Notes: generated from the letters alone by a model not told the origin. A DNA stretch of 38,009 nucleotides from Erysipelotrichia bacterium (GCA_030525245.1 JAUNFB010000005.1:26452-64460); one strand, 5' to 3'; positions 18,001 through 24,907 are shown, numbered from the stretch's first letter. Numbers and translations: made by a program.

Positions 18001-18459
18001 ATTATTCTCATCTTCCGTAACCGGTAAAATCTCATATTTGGTATTCGAAGAATCTATATTGAACTTAGGTATACTGACAGAATCCTTCTCCACATACTGC
18101 TTCGGCATCGACAGAGTAACCGTTATATCAGTCAAATCATGGTCCAAATCACTCGGCTCCAAGCGAATATATCCGGACATTGTACTGTGTGTATAATAAT
18201 GCACTCCATTAGGATATTCGCTTTGATTTTTTTCATCACCATAAAGCAAGGAAATATTCAATATACCCGGTTGTACATCGGAATTATTCTTTTTAACTGT
18301 TGATGATGCTTCAAAACTACTATCATATTTATTTTCTTTCATGAAAGCAACATTAGCAAAAGCACAATTCATAAAAAATGCAATTGCGACAAAAAGACAA
18401 ACAAACATTTTAAATGGATTGAACTCATTTACTTTTCTATCTTTTTTGTTCTTTTCCAT
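15091..18459 (-). CDS. Large cell-wall-anchored surface protein with Cna-B domain and APDTG sorting signal
   Basis: This 1122-residue secreted protein is probably an adhesin or pilin-like stalk. A basic N-terminus followed by a hydrophobic stretch (about residues 18-37) forms a signal peptide. The long middle is beta-rich, with repeated phrases such as VTLTDVLP, IVDLLPEGV and YDVLPQ that recall DUF11/isopeptide-forming fimbrial domains. Residues about 978-1084 are a Cna-B (prealbumin-like) domain: Lys984 in LQKTD, Glu1033 in LKETKAPEGY and Asn1081 in IVNYA fit an intramolecular isopeptide bond. The C-terminus is a sorting signal: APDTG (1089-1093), a hydrophobic helix and KKHFE. The motif departs from LPXTG, and no sortase gene is in the window. 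AAGGA lies 7 nt before the ATG. The ligand is unknown. Confidence 0.87.
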   Translation of the reverse strand: MEKNKKDRKVNEFNPFKMFVCLFVAIAFFMNCAFANVAFMKENKYDSSFEASSTVKKNNSDVQPGILNISLLYGDEKNQSEYPNGVHYYTHSTMSGYIRLEPSDLDHDLTDITVTLSMPKQYVEKDSVSIPKFNIDSSNTKYEILPVTEDENNYSISIHFDVYDKTQTLVLPFMLSFSDDVVPDNYQLPVTASTSCSTESTTPNIYKPLYKQWGIEKFVNSNNLAAFSRDGAEVVVTPLEENGNPYLDDLTYVDFAFVVNNYTNVNCSLNDFRDACQVTLTDVLPNYIDKDGVKRVAIFDADKNPGWQLSSDNTTVSKTYYGRNSADILLQIYADELHLRFPGLSFNRDNDGNLFADLDNKVQLTAVPSNESEGETHPTAEDALRFRMTNDLSTNGIFTKAATKGNIYDVESYKTNPYPWGIYLGNNKIQPLQHIIIQDRKIVEDDKVILEGMDEALKFVSLQFNTSLSKFRDAQTYADVIDRVVAYYADGTTQNYYVTNADDHGNFIVTFDVDKECVGYDIIFHDDYKLYYDEKVNLTAYTVYRDPKNTHVPNNTDKITYQNISRLVTSYTKDNKTIYQYLKAGHYYDMFPSVEKLAVNKLTLCNNETQKLWGGGGNHVGDVYFYLIQLSGTLLESDVKEYQDIRIVDLLPEGVTYEKIYLIQQANSVGSILDGKENYQPEIIENYRNSGRTAVIFHLNAENLQKALKSPPTDIYFGVRIDEDAHPGTIRNEVYVVGDNLDEYQESVGSTEDIYDLNNNGRTDDKVAYSFSDAVIITSESVFAEKFIAPAGSEHWNKHGLSIKAGTDFDYLLKVTNETNVKYTGLTVYDVLPQISDMDIFGNSSRNSEFRVYLRDYINAPGYTVFYTTSDEVYKESMHDMVNADIWTTTIDDLAKVTAFKLVADKNTVLAGQSSFQVRIPVKAASEYDRTFLEEKIDTDQETGTMTYVEAVNSFGYSADQMRKEKESNSVWARIPFAGFYLQKTDGNNGKLLAGAEFTLECKENNYSFTAVSDEQGMIHFDELIEGTYILKETKAPEGYKINAEPITITITQNSLTGEYTVAFGENTETGTSSDPLMIVNYAIDSPVAPDTGDGNIWLICSVSVISVSLAAILFCLKKHFE

Positions 18460-18474
18460 ACATAATTCCTTCTA

Positions 18475-18510
18475 AGCGATTAAATCTAAAAATCGCTACT
18501 CAAGATTATA
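18475..18510 (-). promoter_or_regulatory. -10 box and leader hairpin of the surface protein gene
   Basis: On the minus strand a perfect TATAAT (18510-18505) is followed by a 7-bp hairpin. AGCGATT and AATCGCT (18497-18475) flank a 9-nt loop just before the ribosome site. No good -35 box is visible, so an activator may be needed. Confidence 0.45.
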
Positions 18511-18573
18511 CTACAATATGCTCGGTAAAAAAGTAAATTGTATTCAAAATATAAAGAATATCAAAAATATTTC

Positions 18574-19257
18574 TCAAGTTATTTGAACATAAGCATCCGC
18601 AATAATATTCAACATATATTCTATATATTTATTCATATCAACGCTTTTTTTCGCTATAATGCTGTCTCCACATTCCGCAATCTTTCGTTCCAAAGAAACA
18701 TATTGACCGATATAAAAGTGGTTTTGACTCAGAAGTAACAACAATAATAAAAATGACATCAACTCATTATCTTCATAAAAAACATCTCCGACTAAAATTC
18801 GGTAACTGCAAGTTAAAGCCGCGATCAACGGAGATACTTTTTCTGCTAAAGCTCTATGATATTGAGCAATAGTTTCAGTTAACAATGCGGAATTATTCAA
18901 TTGTTTTTTCTTGTGTAATCTATAATATATGCGCGTCACATTATTAATGTTCAATTCCAATACTTCATAAGCGGTAAATATTGCTTCGCGACTCGCATAA
19001 AATTCAAATACTTTCCGATCATCTTTATTTAATAAATAAGGCTCGGAAGCAATAATTTTTTCAACACTTTCCTTACTGATATCTATCTTAAAAAAAGAAC
19101 ACCAAGTCTCAACAGCCTCAACAGAAGTCCTTTTTTCCGCTTGAGAAAATTTTTCCGGACTTTCAGCCAATTTTTTCAACATAAGATTATTTTTTGTATT
19201 TATAATATTTGTTATTGATGAAAAGTATAAATCTGCTTCTTTCATTTTTTCACCCAT
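18574..19257 (-). CDS. Degenerate Fic-fold-like protein (catalytic motif lost)
   Basis: I place this 227-residue protein near the Fic family by overall pattern only. TSVEAVETW (44-52) resembles the SSxIEGI entry of Fic proteins. NNVTRIYYRLHKKKQ (105-119) resembles the helix before the active site, and the leucine-rich helix followed by FYIGQYVSLERKIAE (181-195) resembles the segment after it. The catalytic motif HPFxxGNGR would fall at GDVFYEDNEL (157-166). His is replaced by Asp and Gly-Asn-Gly-Arg by DNEL, so AMP transfer is not expected. It could serve as a binding or regulatory protein. It is the only gene between a structured leader and the surface protein. The start could be residue 1 or residue 5 (Met), since SD signals are weak. 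It could also belong to an unrelated helical family. Confidence 0.45.
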   Translation of the reverse strand: MGEKMKEADLYFSSITNIINTKNNLMLKKLAESPEKFSQAEKRTSVEAVETWCSFFKIDISKESVEKIIASEPYLLNKDDRKVFEFYASREAIFTAYEVLELNINNVTRIYYRLHKKKQLNNSALLTETIAQYHRALAEKVSPLIAALTCSYRILVGDVFYEDNELMSFLLLLLLLSQNHFYIGQYVSLERKIAECGDSIIAKKSVDMNKYIEYMLNIIADAYVQIT

Positions 19258-19258
19258 T

Positions 19259-19307
19259 AAGGCGGCCTTTCTTACGCCTTCACAAACCGGTAATGAAAAA
19301 TACTGGT
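19259..19307 (-). promoter_or_regulatory. Two leader hairpins in front of the Fic-like gene
   Basis: ACCAGTA and TACCGGT (19307-19286) form a 7-bp stem with an 8-nt loop. AAGGCG and CGCCTT (19280-19259) form a 6-bp stem whose loop holds the AAAGG ribosome site and which ends one base before the ATG at 19257. This arrangement could control translation initiation. Confidence 0.4.
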
Positions 19308-19419
19308 CAAATCTGCCTCTTTCCTATATACTGTGCTTAGGAGATATAGATACACTACAGAGAACAGTGAGGTGAGTAGGCCATTTGTTGTTTACAAATA
19401 TCCTAAATTTTTATCAGTC

Positions 19420-19550
19420 GCCGTCATCCTTACAAGCACAAACAAGTAGAACTTAGAGCCTGAACACTTAGCATTGATTTAATCAATTGACTAAATAGCA
19501 CCGGATGATAGTCAATATCTATGCGGCTTTATACTTGTTTTTGTCGTGCT
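19420..19550. ncRNA. Candidate structured RNA with a pseudoknot pattern
   Basis: The 383-bp gap 19258-19640 has no gene. Within it, two sets of complementary arms interlock. Arm A is GCCG/CATCC (19420-19429), matching GGATG (19503-19507) plus CGGC (19524-19527). Arm B is AGCAC plus AAACAAGTA (19435-19448), matching TACTTGTTT plus GTGCT (19532-19550) with a 5-nt bulge. The order A-B-A'-B' is an H-type pseudoknot. Inside it, CTTAG-x-ATTGAT pairs with ATCAAT-x-CTAAA (19467-19495). The minus strand fits a leader for the Fic-like gene, but the strand is not proven. It does not match tmRNA, RNase P, 6S, glmS, T-box or purine/SAM/M-box cores that I know. Confidence 0.4.
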
Positions 19551-19600
19551 CTTTTACTCATCTTTTTTTCACACTTACCTCTTATTAATAATAGCATATC

Positions 19601-19632
19601 AAAAAAAGAGATACGAACAGTTTCGCATCTCT
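19601..19632 (-). terminator. Terminator of the PTS/SIS operon
   Basis: On the minus strand AGAGATGCGAA pairs with TTCGTATCTCT around ACTG, with one mismatch pair, and is followed by a run of T. It lies 8 nt after the SIS gene stop. Confidence 0.88.
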
Positions 19633-19640
19633 GATAAAAT

Positions 19641-20384
19641 TTAATACTTATAATGTATCGAACTCTTATATTTCTCAAACAATTGTTGATTCAATTGATC
19701 CCCGCCATCAATATTCGCACTGTAGAAAATCGGAGGATTTTCCATTCCATTATCTACCAATTTTTGCGTTAATGCCGCAATAATTGAATTAACCATAATA
19801 GCTCCGATAACGGTTGATGATGGTCCGACTTTTTGTTCAATACCGTCGATTTTCACACAAGCATCACCGACATCACCATGATTATCCAAAACAATATCAG
19901 CTAATTCAAACAGACGTTTACAGTTAACATGTCTGGATTTAACGGTTTTAGAGTATTCTACATTGGTAATGGCGATAACGATCACCTGATCTTTTTTAGC
20001 CTGTTCGGCTATTTCCAAAGCCACCGGATTTCTGCCGGAAACAGAATGAATGATAATTACATCATTCCGTTCAAATTTAACCTTCGAATTAATCAAAGCC
20101 GTTCCATAGCCTATCAAGCGTTCCATTTTGCTGGTCAAAGTAATCGGCTCATTGTCCAACATGATTTCCCGAGCAAATATCGGGTTGATCAACATCAAAC
20201 CTCCGGCACGATAATACATTTCTTCACTTAATATTCCAGCATGACTGGCTCCAAAAGTATAAATGGATTTATGATTTTGAATGCACTCAAATAAAACATT
20301 CACACACTTTTCCATATTGATACTTTCATTTTTTATCACCGTATCAATTAATTCATTAATACGAGAAATATATTTAAATTCCAT
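19641..20384 (-). CDS. SIS-domain sugar-phosphate isomerase-like protein
   Basis: This 247-residue protein has one SIS (sugar isomerase) fold of the UPF0309/AgaS-like type, which binds or isomerises phosphorylated (amino) sugars. IYTFGASHAGILSEEMYYRAGG at about 41-62 (the FGASHAG loop and the following helix) and HSVSGRNPVALEIA are the two phosphate-binding loops. GDVGDACVKIDG and QKVGPSSTVIGAIMVNSI are further conserved parts. It starts 3 nt after the EIIC stop with no clear ribosome site, so translation is probably coupled to EIIC. As last gene of the PTS operon it should act on the sugar phosphate delivered by the transporter. Whether it is an isomerase, a deaminase or an etherase cannot be told from the sequence. 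Confidence 0.82.
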   Translation of the reverse strand: MEFKYISRINELIDTVIKNESINMEKCVNVLFECIQNHKSIYTFGASHAGILSEEMYYRAGGLMLINPIFAREIMLDNEPITLTSKMERLIGYGTALINSKVKFERNDVIIIHSVSGRNPVALEIAEQAKKDQVIVIAITNVEYSKTVKSRHVNCKRLFELADIVLDNHGDVGDACVKIDGIEQKVGPSSTVIGAIMVNSIIAALTQKLVDNGMENPPIFYSANIDGGDQLNQQLFEKYKSSIHYKY

Positions 20385-20387
20385 AAA

Positions 20388-21659
20388 CTATGCAATTATT
20401 CTGGCAATTAGTCCTTCAATGATTCCCCACAATGAGAAGTCCTGACCACCGTATACTAACATCCAATCGTTGATTGTATTCATAAAGAAGTATGAACCGA
20501 AACCAACCAATAAAACAGCTAAAACACCGCATACTGCCGCACCGATGATACAACCGCGCAATCCGCCTGTAGCATTGCCGACAATAGCCGCACAACCGAT
20601 TTCAAAGAAACAAGTAGTTACTAAAGGTACAATAATTGTTGGGAATACGCCTAAACTATTAACAACAATTATAGTAATTGTTGAAGTAATCAAAGCAACA
20701 ATAAATCCGATGGTTAAAGAATTAGGGGCATAACCGAATAATACCGGGCAATCCAAAGCCGGGATGGCATCAGGAACAACCTTTTCCGCAATACCCTTAA
20801 ATGCCGGAACGATTTCACCGATCAACATACGAACACCCTGTAACATAATAGTCATACCTACACCAAAGTATACAGCGTGAGTGAAAATATAAGTGAATAG
20901 TGAGCTTGTTGACCAAACAGTATAAGGATCCAATCCTCTACCCTTTAATACAAATACCATTACGATATAAGTTAAAGCAATTGCCAATGAACCGGTAATA
21001 GAGATTTCTTTTAAGAAGCCCAATGATGCCGGTACTTGAATATCTTCTGCCGATTTAGATTTATCACCCAATGCTCTGCCCAATAAACCGGAAACAACCG
21101 ATAAGCAAGTTGTCGGATGTCCGATAGAAAAAGATGCTTCTTTTTCTCCGGTTACTTCTTTAACGAACGGTTTCATTAAAGCAGGTGATACAACCATGTA
21201 TACAGCGGTGAAAATTCCGGCCAAGATAATTAACGGTGCACCGCTCAACCCGGCATCAACACCGGCAGCAATAAATACATATGGGAACCAATACAACATA
21301 TGTCCGGTTAAGAATACGGTCTTAAATTTAGTAAAACGAGCAACTAATAAGTTGACACCAAAACCGATTAACATTACGATACCGATCTGTGTACCGAATT
21401 GTCCCATATCAATTTTAGCTCCTGCCGAAGCAGAACCCATCATTGTACCGAAAGCACCGGTAATACCGTCAATAGACGAACCGGTAATTAAACCTGTACC
21501 GGCATTCAAGACAAAGTAACCGATAGAAGTCATAATTGTTCCGCGTAATACTTCTGAGAATTTCTTCTTTTGCAGTATTAAACCCAAGCAAGCGATCAAA
21601 GCCAAAAATATAGCACCTTGACCAAATACATTACTGATAATCCAATTTAAAATAGCCAT
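20388..21659 (-). CDS. PTS EIIC permease, ascorbate (UlaA/SgaT) class
   Basis: This 423-residue membrane permease of the L-ascorbate PTS superfamily would carry the sugar across while EIIB phosphorylates it. Family segments include FVLNAGTGLITGSS, a glycine-rich NLLVARFTKFKTVFLTGH, SIGHPTTCLSVVSGLLG and VLFGYAPNSLTIGFI. About ten to twelve hydrophobic segments are visible. The class covers transporters for ascorbate and for other sugars and polyols. No ula catabolic genes (UlaD, UlaE, UlaF, UlaG) are present, and the SIS partner suggests a different substrate. GGAGAAATT precedes the ATG. It lies between EIIB (25 nt upstream) and the SIS gene. Confidence 0.92.
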   Translation of the reverse strand: MAILNWIISNVFGQGAIFLALIACLGLILQKKKFSEVLRGTIMTSIGYFVLNAGTGLITGSSIDGITGAFGTMMGSASAGAKIDMGQFGTQIGIVMLIGFGVNLLVARFTKFKTVFLTGHMLYWFPYVFIAAGVDAGLSGAPLIILAGIFTAVYMVVSPALMKPFVKEVTGEKEASFSIGHPTTCLSVVSGLLGRALGDKSKSAEDIQVPASLGFLKEISITGSLAIALTYIVMVFVLKGRGLDPYTVWSTSSLFTYIFTHAVYFGVGMTIMLQGVRMLIGEIVPAFKGIAEKVVPDAIPALDCPVLFGYAPNSLTIGFIVALITSTITIIVVNSLGVFPTIIVPLVTTCFFEIGCAAIVGNATGGLRGCIIGAAVCGVLAVLLVGFGSYFFMNTINDWMLVYGGQDFSLWGIIEGLIARIIA

Positions 21660-21684
21660 AATTTCTCCTTTTTATTATTTTTTT

Positions 21685-21972
21685 TTACTCTTTAACCGAA
21701 TTAAGATACTCCAGAACTTTTTCCTCAACTTCTGCTTTGTTCATGAAGTTTTTTAAAACGATTACTGGAACTTGTGCACGATCAATTATCCGCGGTGCCA
21801 ATTCTTTCGAAATAAAAATCACATCGCACGGATTAGACAAGCAAGTTCCCACATCTCCGCAAAATGCTTCGATCTTAATACCGTTTTTCTTCGCTATGTC
21901 TTCAATATTCATTCTCAACATCAGCGAAGAACCGCAGCCGAAACCGCAAACGGTTTGAATCTTTGGAACCAT
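21685..21972 (-). CDS. PTS EIIB component, ascorbate/galactitol type
   Basis: This 95-residue cytoplasmic phosphocarrier accepts phosphate from EIIA on a cysteine and passes it to the incoming sugar. The active Cys9 is in TVCGFGCGSSLMLRM, the usual CGxGxGSS loop of the family; the extra Cys13 replaces the common small or polar residue. VIFISKELA and VPVIVLKNFMN match the later strands. AAAGGAGGCGAGG provides a strong ribosome site. Its place between EIIA and EIIC gives a three-protein permease encoded in the order A-B-C. Confidence 0.92.
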   Translation of the reverse strand: MVPKIQTVCGFGCGSSLMLRMNIEDIAKKNGIKIEAFCGDVGTCLSNPCDVIFISKELAPRIIDRAQVPVIVLKNFMNKAEVEEKVLEYLNSVKE

Positions 21973-22015
21973 TGTCCTCGCCTCCTTTCTTTTTATCTTT
22001 TTGAATCGTTAATTA

Positions 22016-22456
22016 CTACTTATTTAACAATTCAAATATTTCCTCTCTGCTTTCTGCCTTCATCAAGCGATTTAACAAGTCGGCATCACTGTCCATCAAC
22101 TTTTTTGCTATTTTGGACAACTTCTCGACATGCTTTTTCCCATCGGTACAAGCCAAACACATTACAACTCTGACCGGATCATTATCACTGCCAAAATAAA
22201 TGTCATTGTCAAATACCGCTATGGACATATCATCTTTTAGTACATTCTTTGATGGAGCCGCATGAGCAAGAGCAAAATAAGGCATCAGCACAATATACGG
22301 TCCCATATCGATAACCGATCGAATCATACTTTCAATCTGTTCAGGTTTAACCGATTTCCCTCTAATCAACGGTTCACCGGCAATTCTGATTGCCTGTTGC
22401 CAATCGGCAGCATTCTGATGAACCTGAATATTTCCCAACGAAATAATTTCTTCCAT
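22016..22456 (-). CDS. PTS EIIA component (UlaC/mannitol-fructose type)
   Basis: This 146-residue phosphocarrier accepts phosphate from HPr. The phosphorylatable His65 lies in YFALAHAAPS, in the usual GIALPHA-type motif. The ATG at 22456 is used because AGGAGAGG lies 7-8 nt upstream; an ATG at 22477 overlaps the regulator stop. The domain is clearly similar to the C-terminal EIIA domain of the regulator encoded just upstream. Shared segments are DWQQAIRIAGEPLI versus SWQQAIKMASEPLI, and IESMIRSVIDMGPYIVLMP versus VEAMIEAVVEYGNYMVLVP. The two therefore look like an adjacent duplication. It probably phosphorylates EIIB and may also set the state of the regulator. Confidence 0.92.
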   Translation of the reverse strand: MEEIISLGNIQVHQNAADWQQAIRIAGEPLIRGKSVKPEQIESMIRSVIDMGPYIVLMPYFALAHAAPSKNVLKDDMSIAVFDNDIYFGSDNDPVRVVMCLACTDGKKHVEKLSKIAKKLMDSDADLLNRLMKAESREEIFELLNK

Positions 22457-22469
22457 TTCCGTACCTCTC

Positions 22470-24416
22470 CTATACATGCATCTTTAATACATCTTCAACT
22501 GTTAAATCTTCTTTTTCCAATAAACAGCGATTTTCTTTTTTTTCTAAAATATATACATTATTAAGCAAAGATGTGCTCTTTTTATCTTTTATACCCATTA
22601 CCACAATTACGCGGATCAATTTTGGATTCTTTACTCCAAAAAGAATAGGCGTTTTGGAAATAAGTATTGAGGAACATTCACGATTGATTCCGTCATTGAT
22701 ACCGGCATGGACAAAAGCAATTTCCGGTACCAATACCATATAATTACCATATTCGACAACTGCCTCAATCATCGCTTCAACATAACGCATTTCCAAACTT
22801 CCGTCGACAATCAATGGCTCAGAGGCCATCTTTATTGCCTGCTGCCAAGAGGAAACATTTTCCACAATGTTAATTCTGTTTCTATCAATTGTGTCGGATA
22901 TGTACAATTTTGTTTTCTGCTGCGTTTCTTTATAAGAATTCAAAAATTTGGAGCACATATGATCATAAGAAATTTGCAATAAGCGTTCTTTGATTAGACT
23001 GATATCTTCAATTGACAACAATGCTCCAACTACAATGGATTTAACCTCATCATCGTGGAAATCAACGGTTGAAACCACCAAATCCACTTTATGATTTTGT
23101 AAATACTCCTTTGCTTCCTTTATATTCAACGGACCGATCGCATTGCATTCGGGAACACCTTGCATAATTCTTGACTTCAGGATTGCTCCGGTTGTCACTC
23201 CAAAGGAACAAACCAACAGAACCTTAAAATTAAATTCTTCACGCAAATAATCTTCATAGGCACTGGTTAAATACATGGCAATATAGGCAATTTCATTTTC
23301 ATTAAACTCCAACCCGTAACACCCCTCGCACTGCAAAAGTTGTTTCTTAGTAAATTCATACATTAGCGGTATACGATATTTTATTTGTTCTATAAGTTCG
23401 TTATTTACCAAAATTCCGTTTTTCAATCGGCATATTGCACTGGCTAAATGCTTTCGTAAACCGGCTACAAATGCCTTTTTATTATGCATATCAACAAGTT
23501 GTGTCTCTTGAAGTTTATTCAATAAATATTCCGTAATTTCTTCCGCATCCTCAATATCTTTAGCCGAAACGATGGTATTTTCCGACAAATCAAACATACC
23601 GTCGGAAATAACCATTCCTGTAAAATATAACAAATCGCTTTCCGTCAAGTCGGCAAGTTCCTTGATGCCTTTCAAACAATCATAAATAGCTGTACCGGAA
23701 AATTTCCTTAAATTTTCTTTATTTTCCGCATGCTTTCCGCCGGCACAGCGAAAAATAATATAAGCGATAAGTATTAAAGTTTTATCCCTTTGAGTAAATT
23801 TAATGCCCTTATTCTCACTCAACAATTCCATTATGCGACCGGCTATACAACAATAATTTTCTAGACTATCCAATGTACGAATCTTATCCGTCAAAGTTGT
23901 ACCGACATATTCGGAATACAGCGTCGAACGAAAACAATCCCGAACACTATTTTCATTTCCTTCAATAATTATCCCCTTACCCGGTTTTTTAATTACTTTT
24001 ACACTGTTATTTTCTAAAACATCTTCAACTGCGGGAAAATGATTAACAACTGTTTGCTTGCTGACCTGCATTTCATCAGCCAATTGATTATAGGTTACTT
24101 CCGGACCGATTAGGCAACGCATGAGAACATAGAAAAATCGATCTTGATAATCAAAATCATTTTTCAAACCCTCTTTGAGTATAACTCTCAAGTCATCAAC
24201 ATTTTTCCCAACTCTGACGATCCTTATTCCATTATTGGTTTTGCTTTCCAACAAAAAATTATTCCTCCGTAAAAATTGTTCAATACAAGCTAAATCATTC
24301 CGAACGGTTCTGTTAGAAACATTGAATCGTTCGGCAATTGTACTTATAGTGACATAACCGGAGTTATTTAATAAAAACAAAATAATTTCTGTTTGTCTTT
24401 TGCTTATCCCATTCAT
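22470..24416 (-). CDS. BglG/MtlR-family PRD transcriptional activator with EIIB- and EIIA-like domains
   Basis: This 648-residue PTS-controlled regulator should activate the operon it heads. Two winged helices come first (residues about 5-60 and 100-150, with ISTIAERFNVSNRTV and LADEMQVSKQTVVNHF). PRD1 (about 185-295) and PRD2 (about 300-395) follow, then an EIIB-like domain with Cys403 in LLVCSFGVTTG, and an EIIA-like domain (about 505-648) with His570 in AFVHAGIN. PRD2 keeps His323 (RKHLASAI), but the second usual histidine is Tyr382 (IAMYLTSAYE). PRD1 lacks an obvious histidine in LILIAYIIFRCAGG. Regulation is thus probably reduced to few phospho-sites. It is a DNA-binding, not RNA-binding, member, because it has HTH domains and no CAT domain. 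The EIIA gene follows after 13 nt. Confidence 0.9.
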   Translation of the reverse strand: MNGISKRQTEIILFLLNNSGYVTISTIAERFNVSNRTVRNDLACIEQFLRRNNFLLESKTNNGIRIVRVGKNVDDLRVILKEGLKNDFDYQDRFFYVLMRCLIGPEVTYNQLADEMQVSKQTVVNHFPAVEDVLENNSVKVIKKPGKGIIIEGNENSVRDCFRSTLYSEYVGTTLTDKIRTLDSLENYCCIAGRIMELLSENKGIKFTQRDKTLILIAYIIFRCAGGKHAENKENLRKFSGTAIYDCLKGIKELADLTESDLLYFTGMVISDGMFDLSENTIVSAKDIEDAEEITEYLLNKLQETQLVDMHNKKAFVAGLRKHLASAICRLKNGILVNNELIEQIKYRIPLMYEFTKKQLLQCEGCYGLEFNENEIAYIAMYLTSAYEDYLREEFNFKVLLVCSFGVTTGAILKSRIMQGVPECNAIGPLNIKEAKEYLQNHKVDLVVSTVDFHDDEVKSIVVGALLSIEDISLIKERLLQISYDHMCSKFLNSYKETQQKTKLYISDTIDRNRINIVENVSSWQQAIKMASEPLIVDGSLEMRYVEAMIEAVVEYGNYMVLVPEIAFVHAGINDGINRECSSILISKTPILFGVKNPKLIRVIVVMGIKDKKSTSLLNNVYILEKKENRCLLEKEDLTVEDVLKMHV

Positions 24417-24907
24417 TTCATCTCTTTCTAATTTATAATTTACAACAACCGCTATCTATCTTCTATAATAAACCTTTTCCATAATTGTGGCATTTTTTAG
24501 TATAATCACTATACGCTTGTCATTGCCGCTGTTCCATGCTAAATACTCTCGTTCTCTCTGACGGTAAGTTATTCAAAGGAAATAACAGACGGATAAGACA
24601 CAGATTGAAATATCTGCTTATTCGACTTTCTTAATTTAGAAGGAATGTAAAAATGAATTTATTAAGCAATAAAAACTGTTCATTGTACCATGCGGTCAGT
24701 CACATTATCATCCGATTATTTTGCTAATTACGGAGCGATAAAACAGGGAAAATTAAAGATACACTGCATTTATCTCTCCAAACCGTTTCTGTATTCGCCA
24801 TATTTCAGACTTTTTTAAGTATGATTTTCATAATCTATATATTTATATTAGTCCAACCCAAAATATCTTACAAATCGCTTTTATAATTTAAGTTTTAATA
24901 TTATATA
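24417..24907. other. Gene-free gap upstream of the PTS operon
   Basis: No conserved gene is visible. The part next to 24416 must hold the minus-strand promoter of the PTS operon; TATACT (24505-24500 on the minus strand) and TATTAT near 24465 are weak candidates. On the plus strand TATAAT (24501-24506) precedes several short hairpins, including CAGAT/ATCTG (24601-24616) nested in a GGATAAG/CTTATTC stem. A well-spaced small open frame starts at 24653. Confidence 0.5.
24653..24727 (+). pseudogene. Small ORF or gene remnant with strong ribosome site
   Basis: AAGGAA sits 8 nt before an ATG that opens a 24-codon frame starting MNLLSNKNCSLYHAVSH and ended by TAA. The same frame then continues without stop for a further 50 or so codons, to about 24888. 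That part includes a hydrophobic stretch (VFAIFQTFLSMIFIIYIFI) that would be a membrane helix. This looks like either a short peptide gene or a membrane-protein gene broken by a nonsense codon. I recognise no family. A TATAAT and hairpins lie upstream on the same strand. Confidence 0.25.

Noticed and set aside
19258-19640. RNase P, tmRNA, 6S, M-box or glmS ribozyme
   Set aside because: None of the conserved cores (such as GAGGAAAGTCC, the tRNA-like 3' end, or the M-box and glmS core sequences) is present on either strand.
24653-24727. IS200/IS605 TnpA remnant
   Set aside because: The YHAVSHIII stretch faintly recalls the start of TnpA, but no catalytic HUH or Tyr region and no element ends follow.
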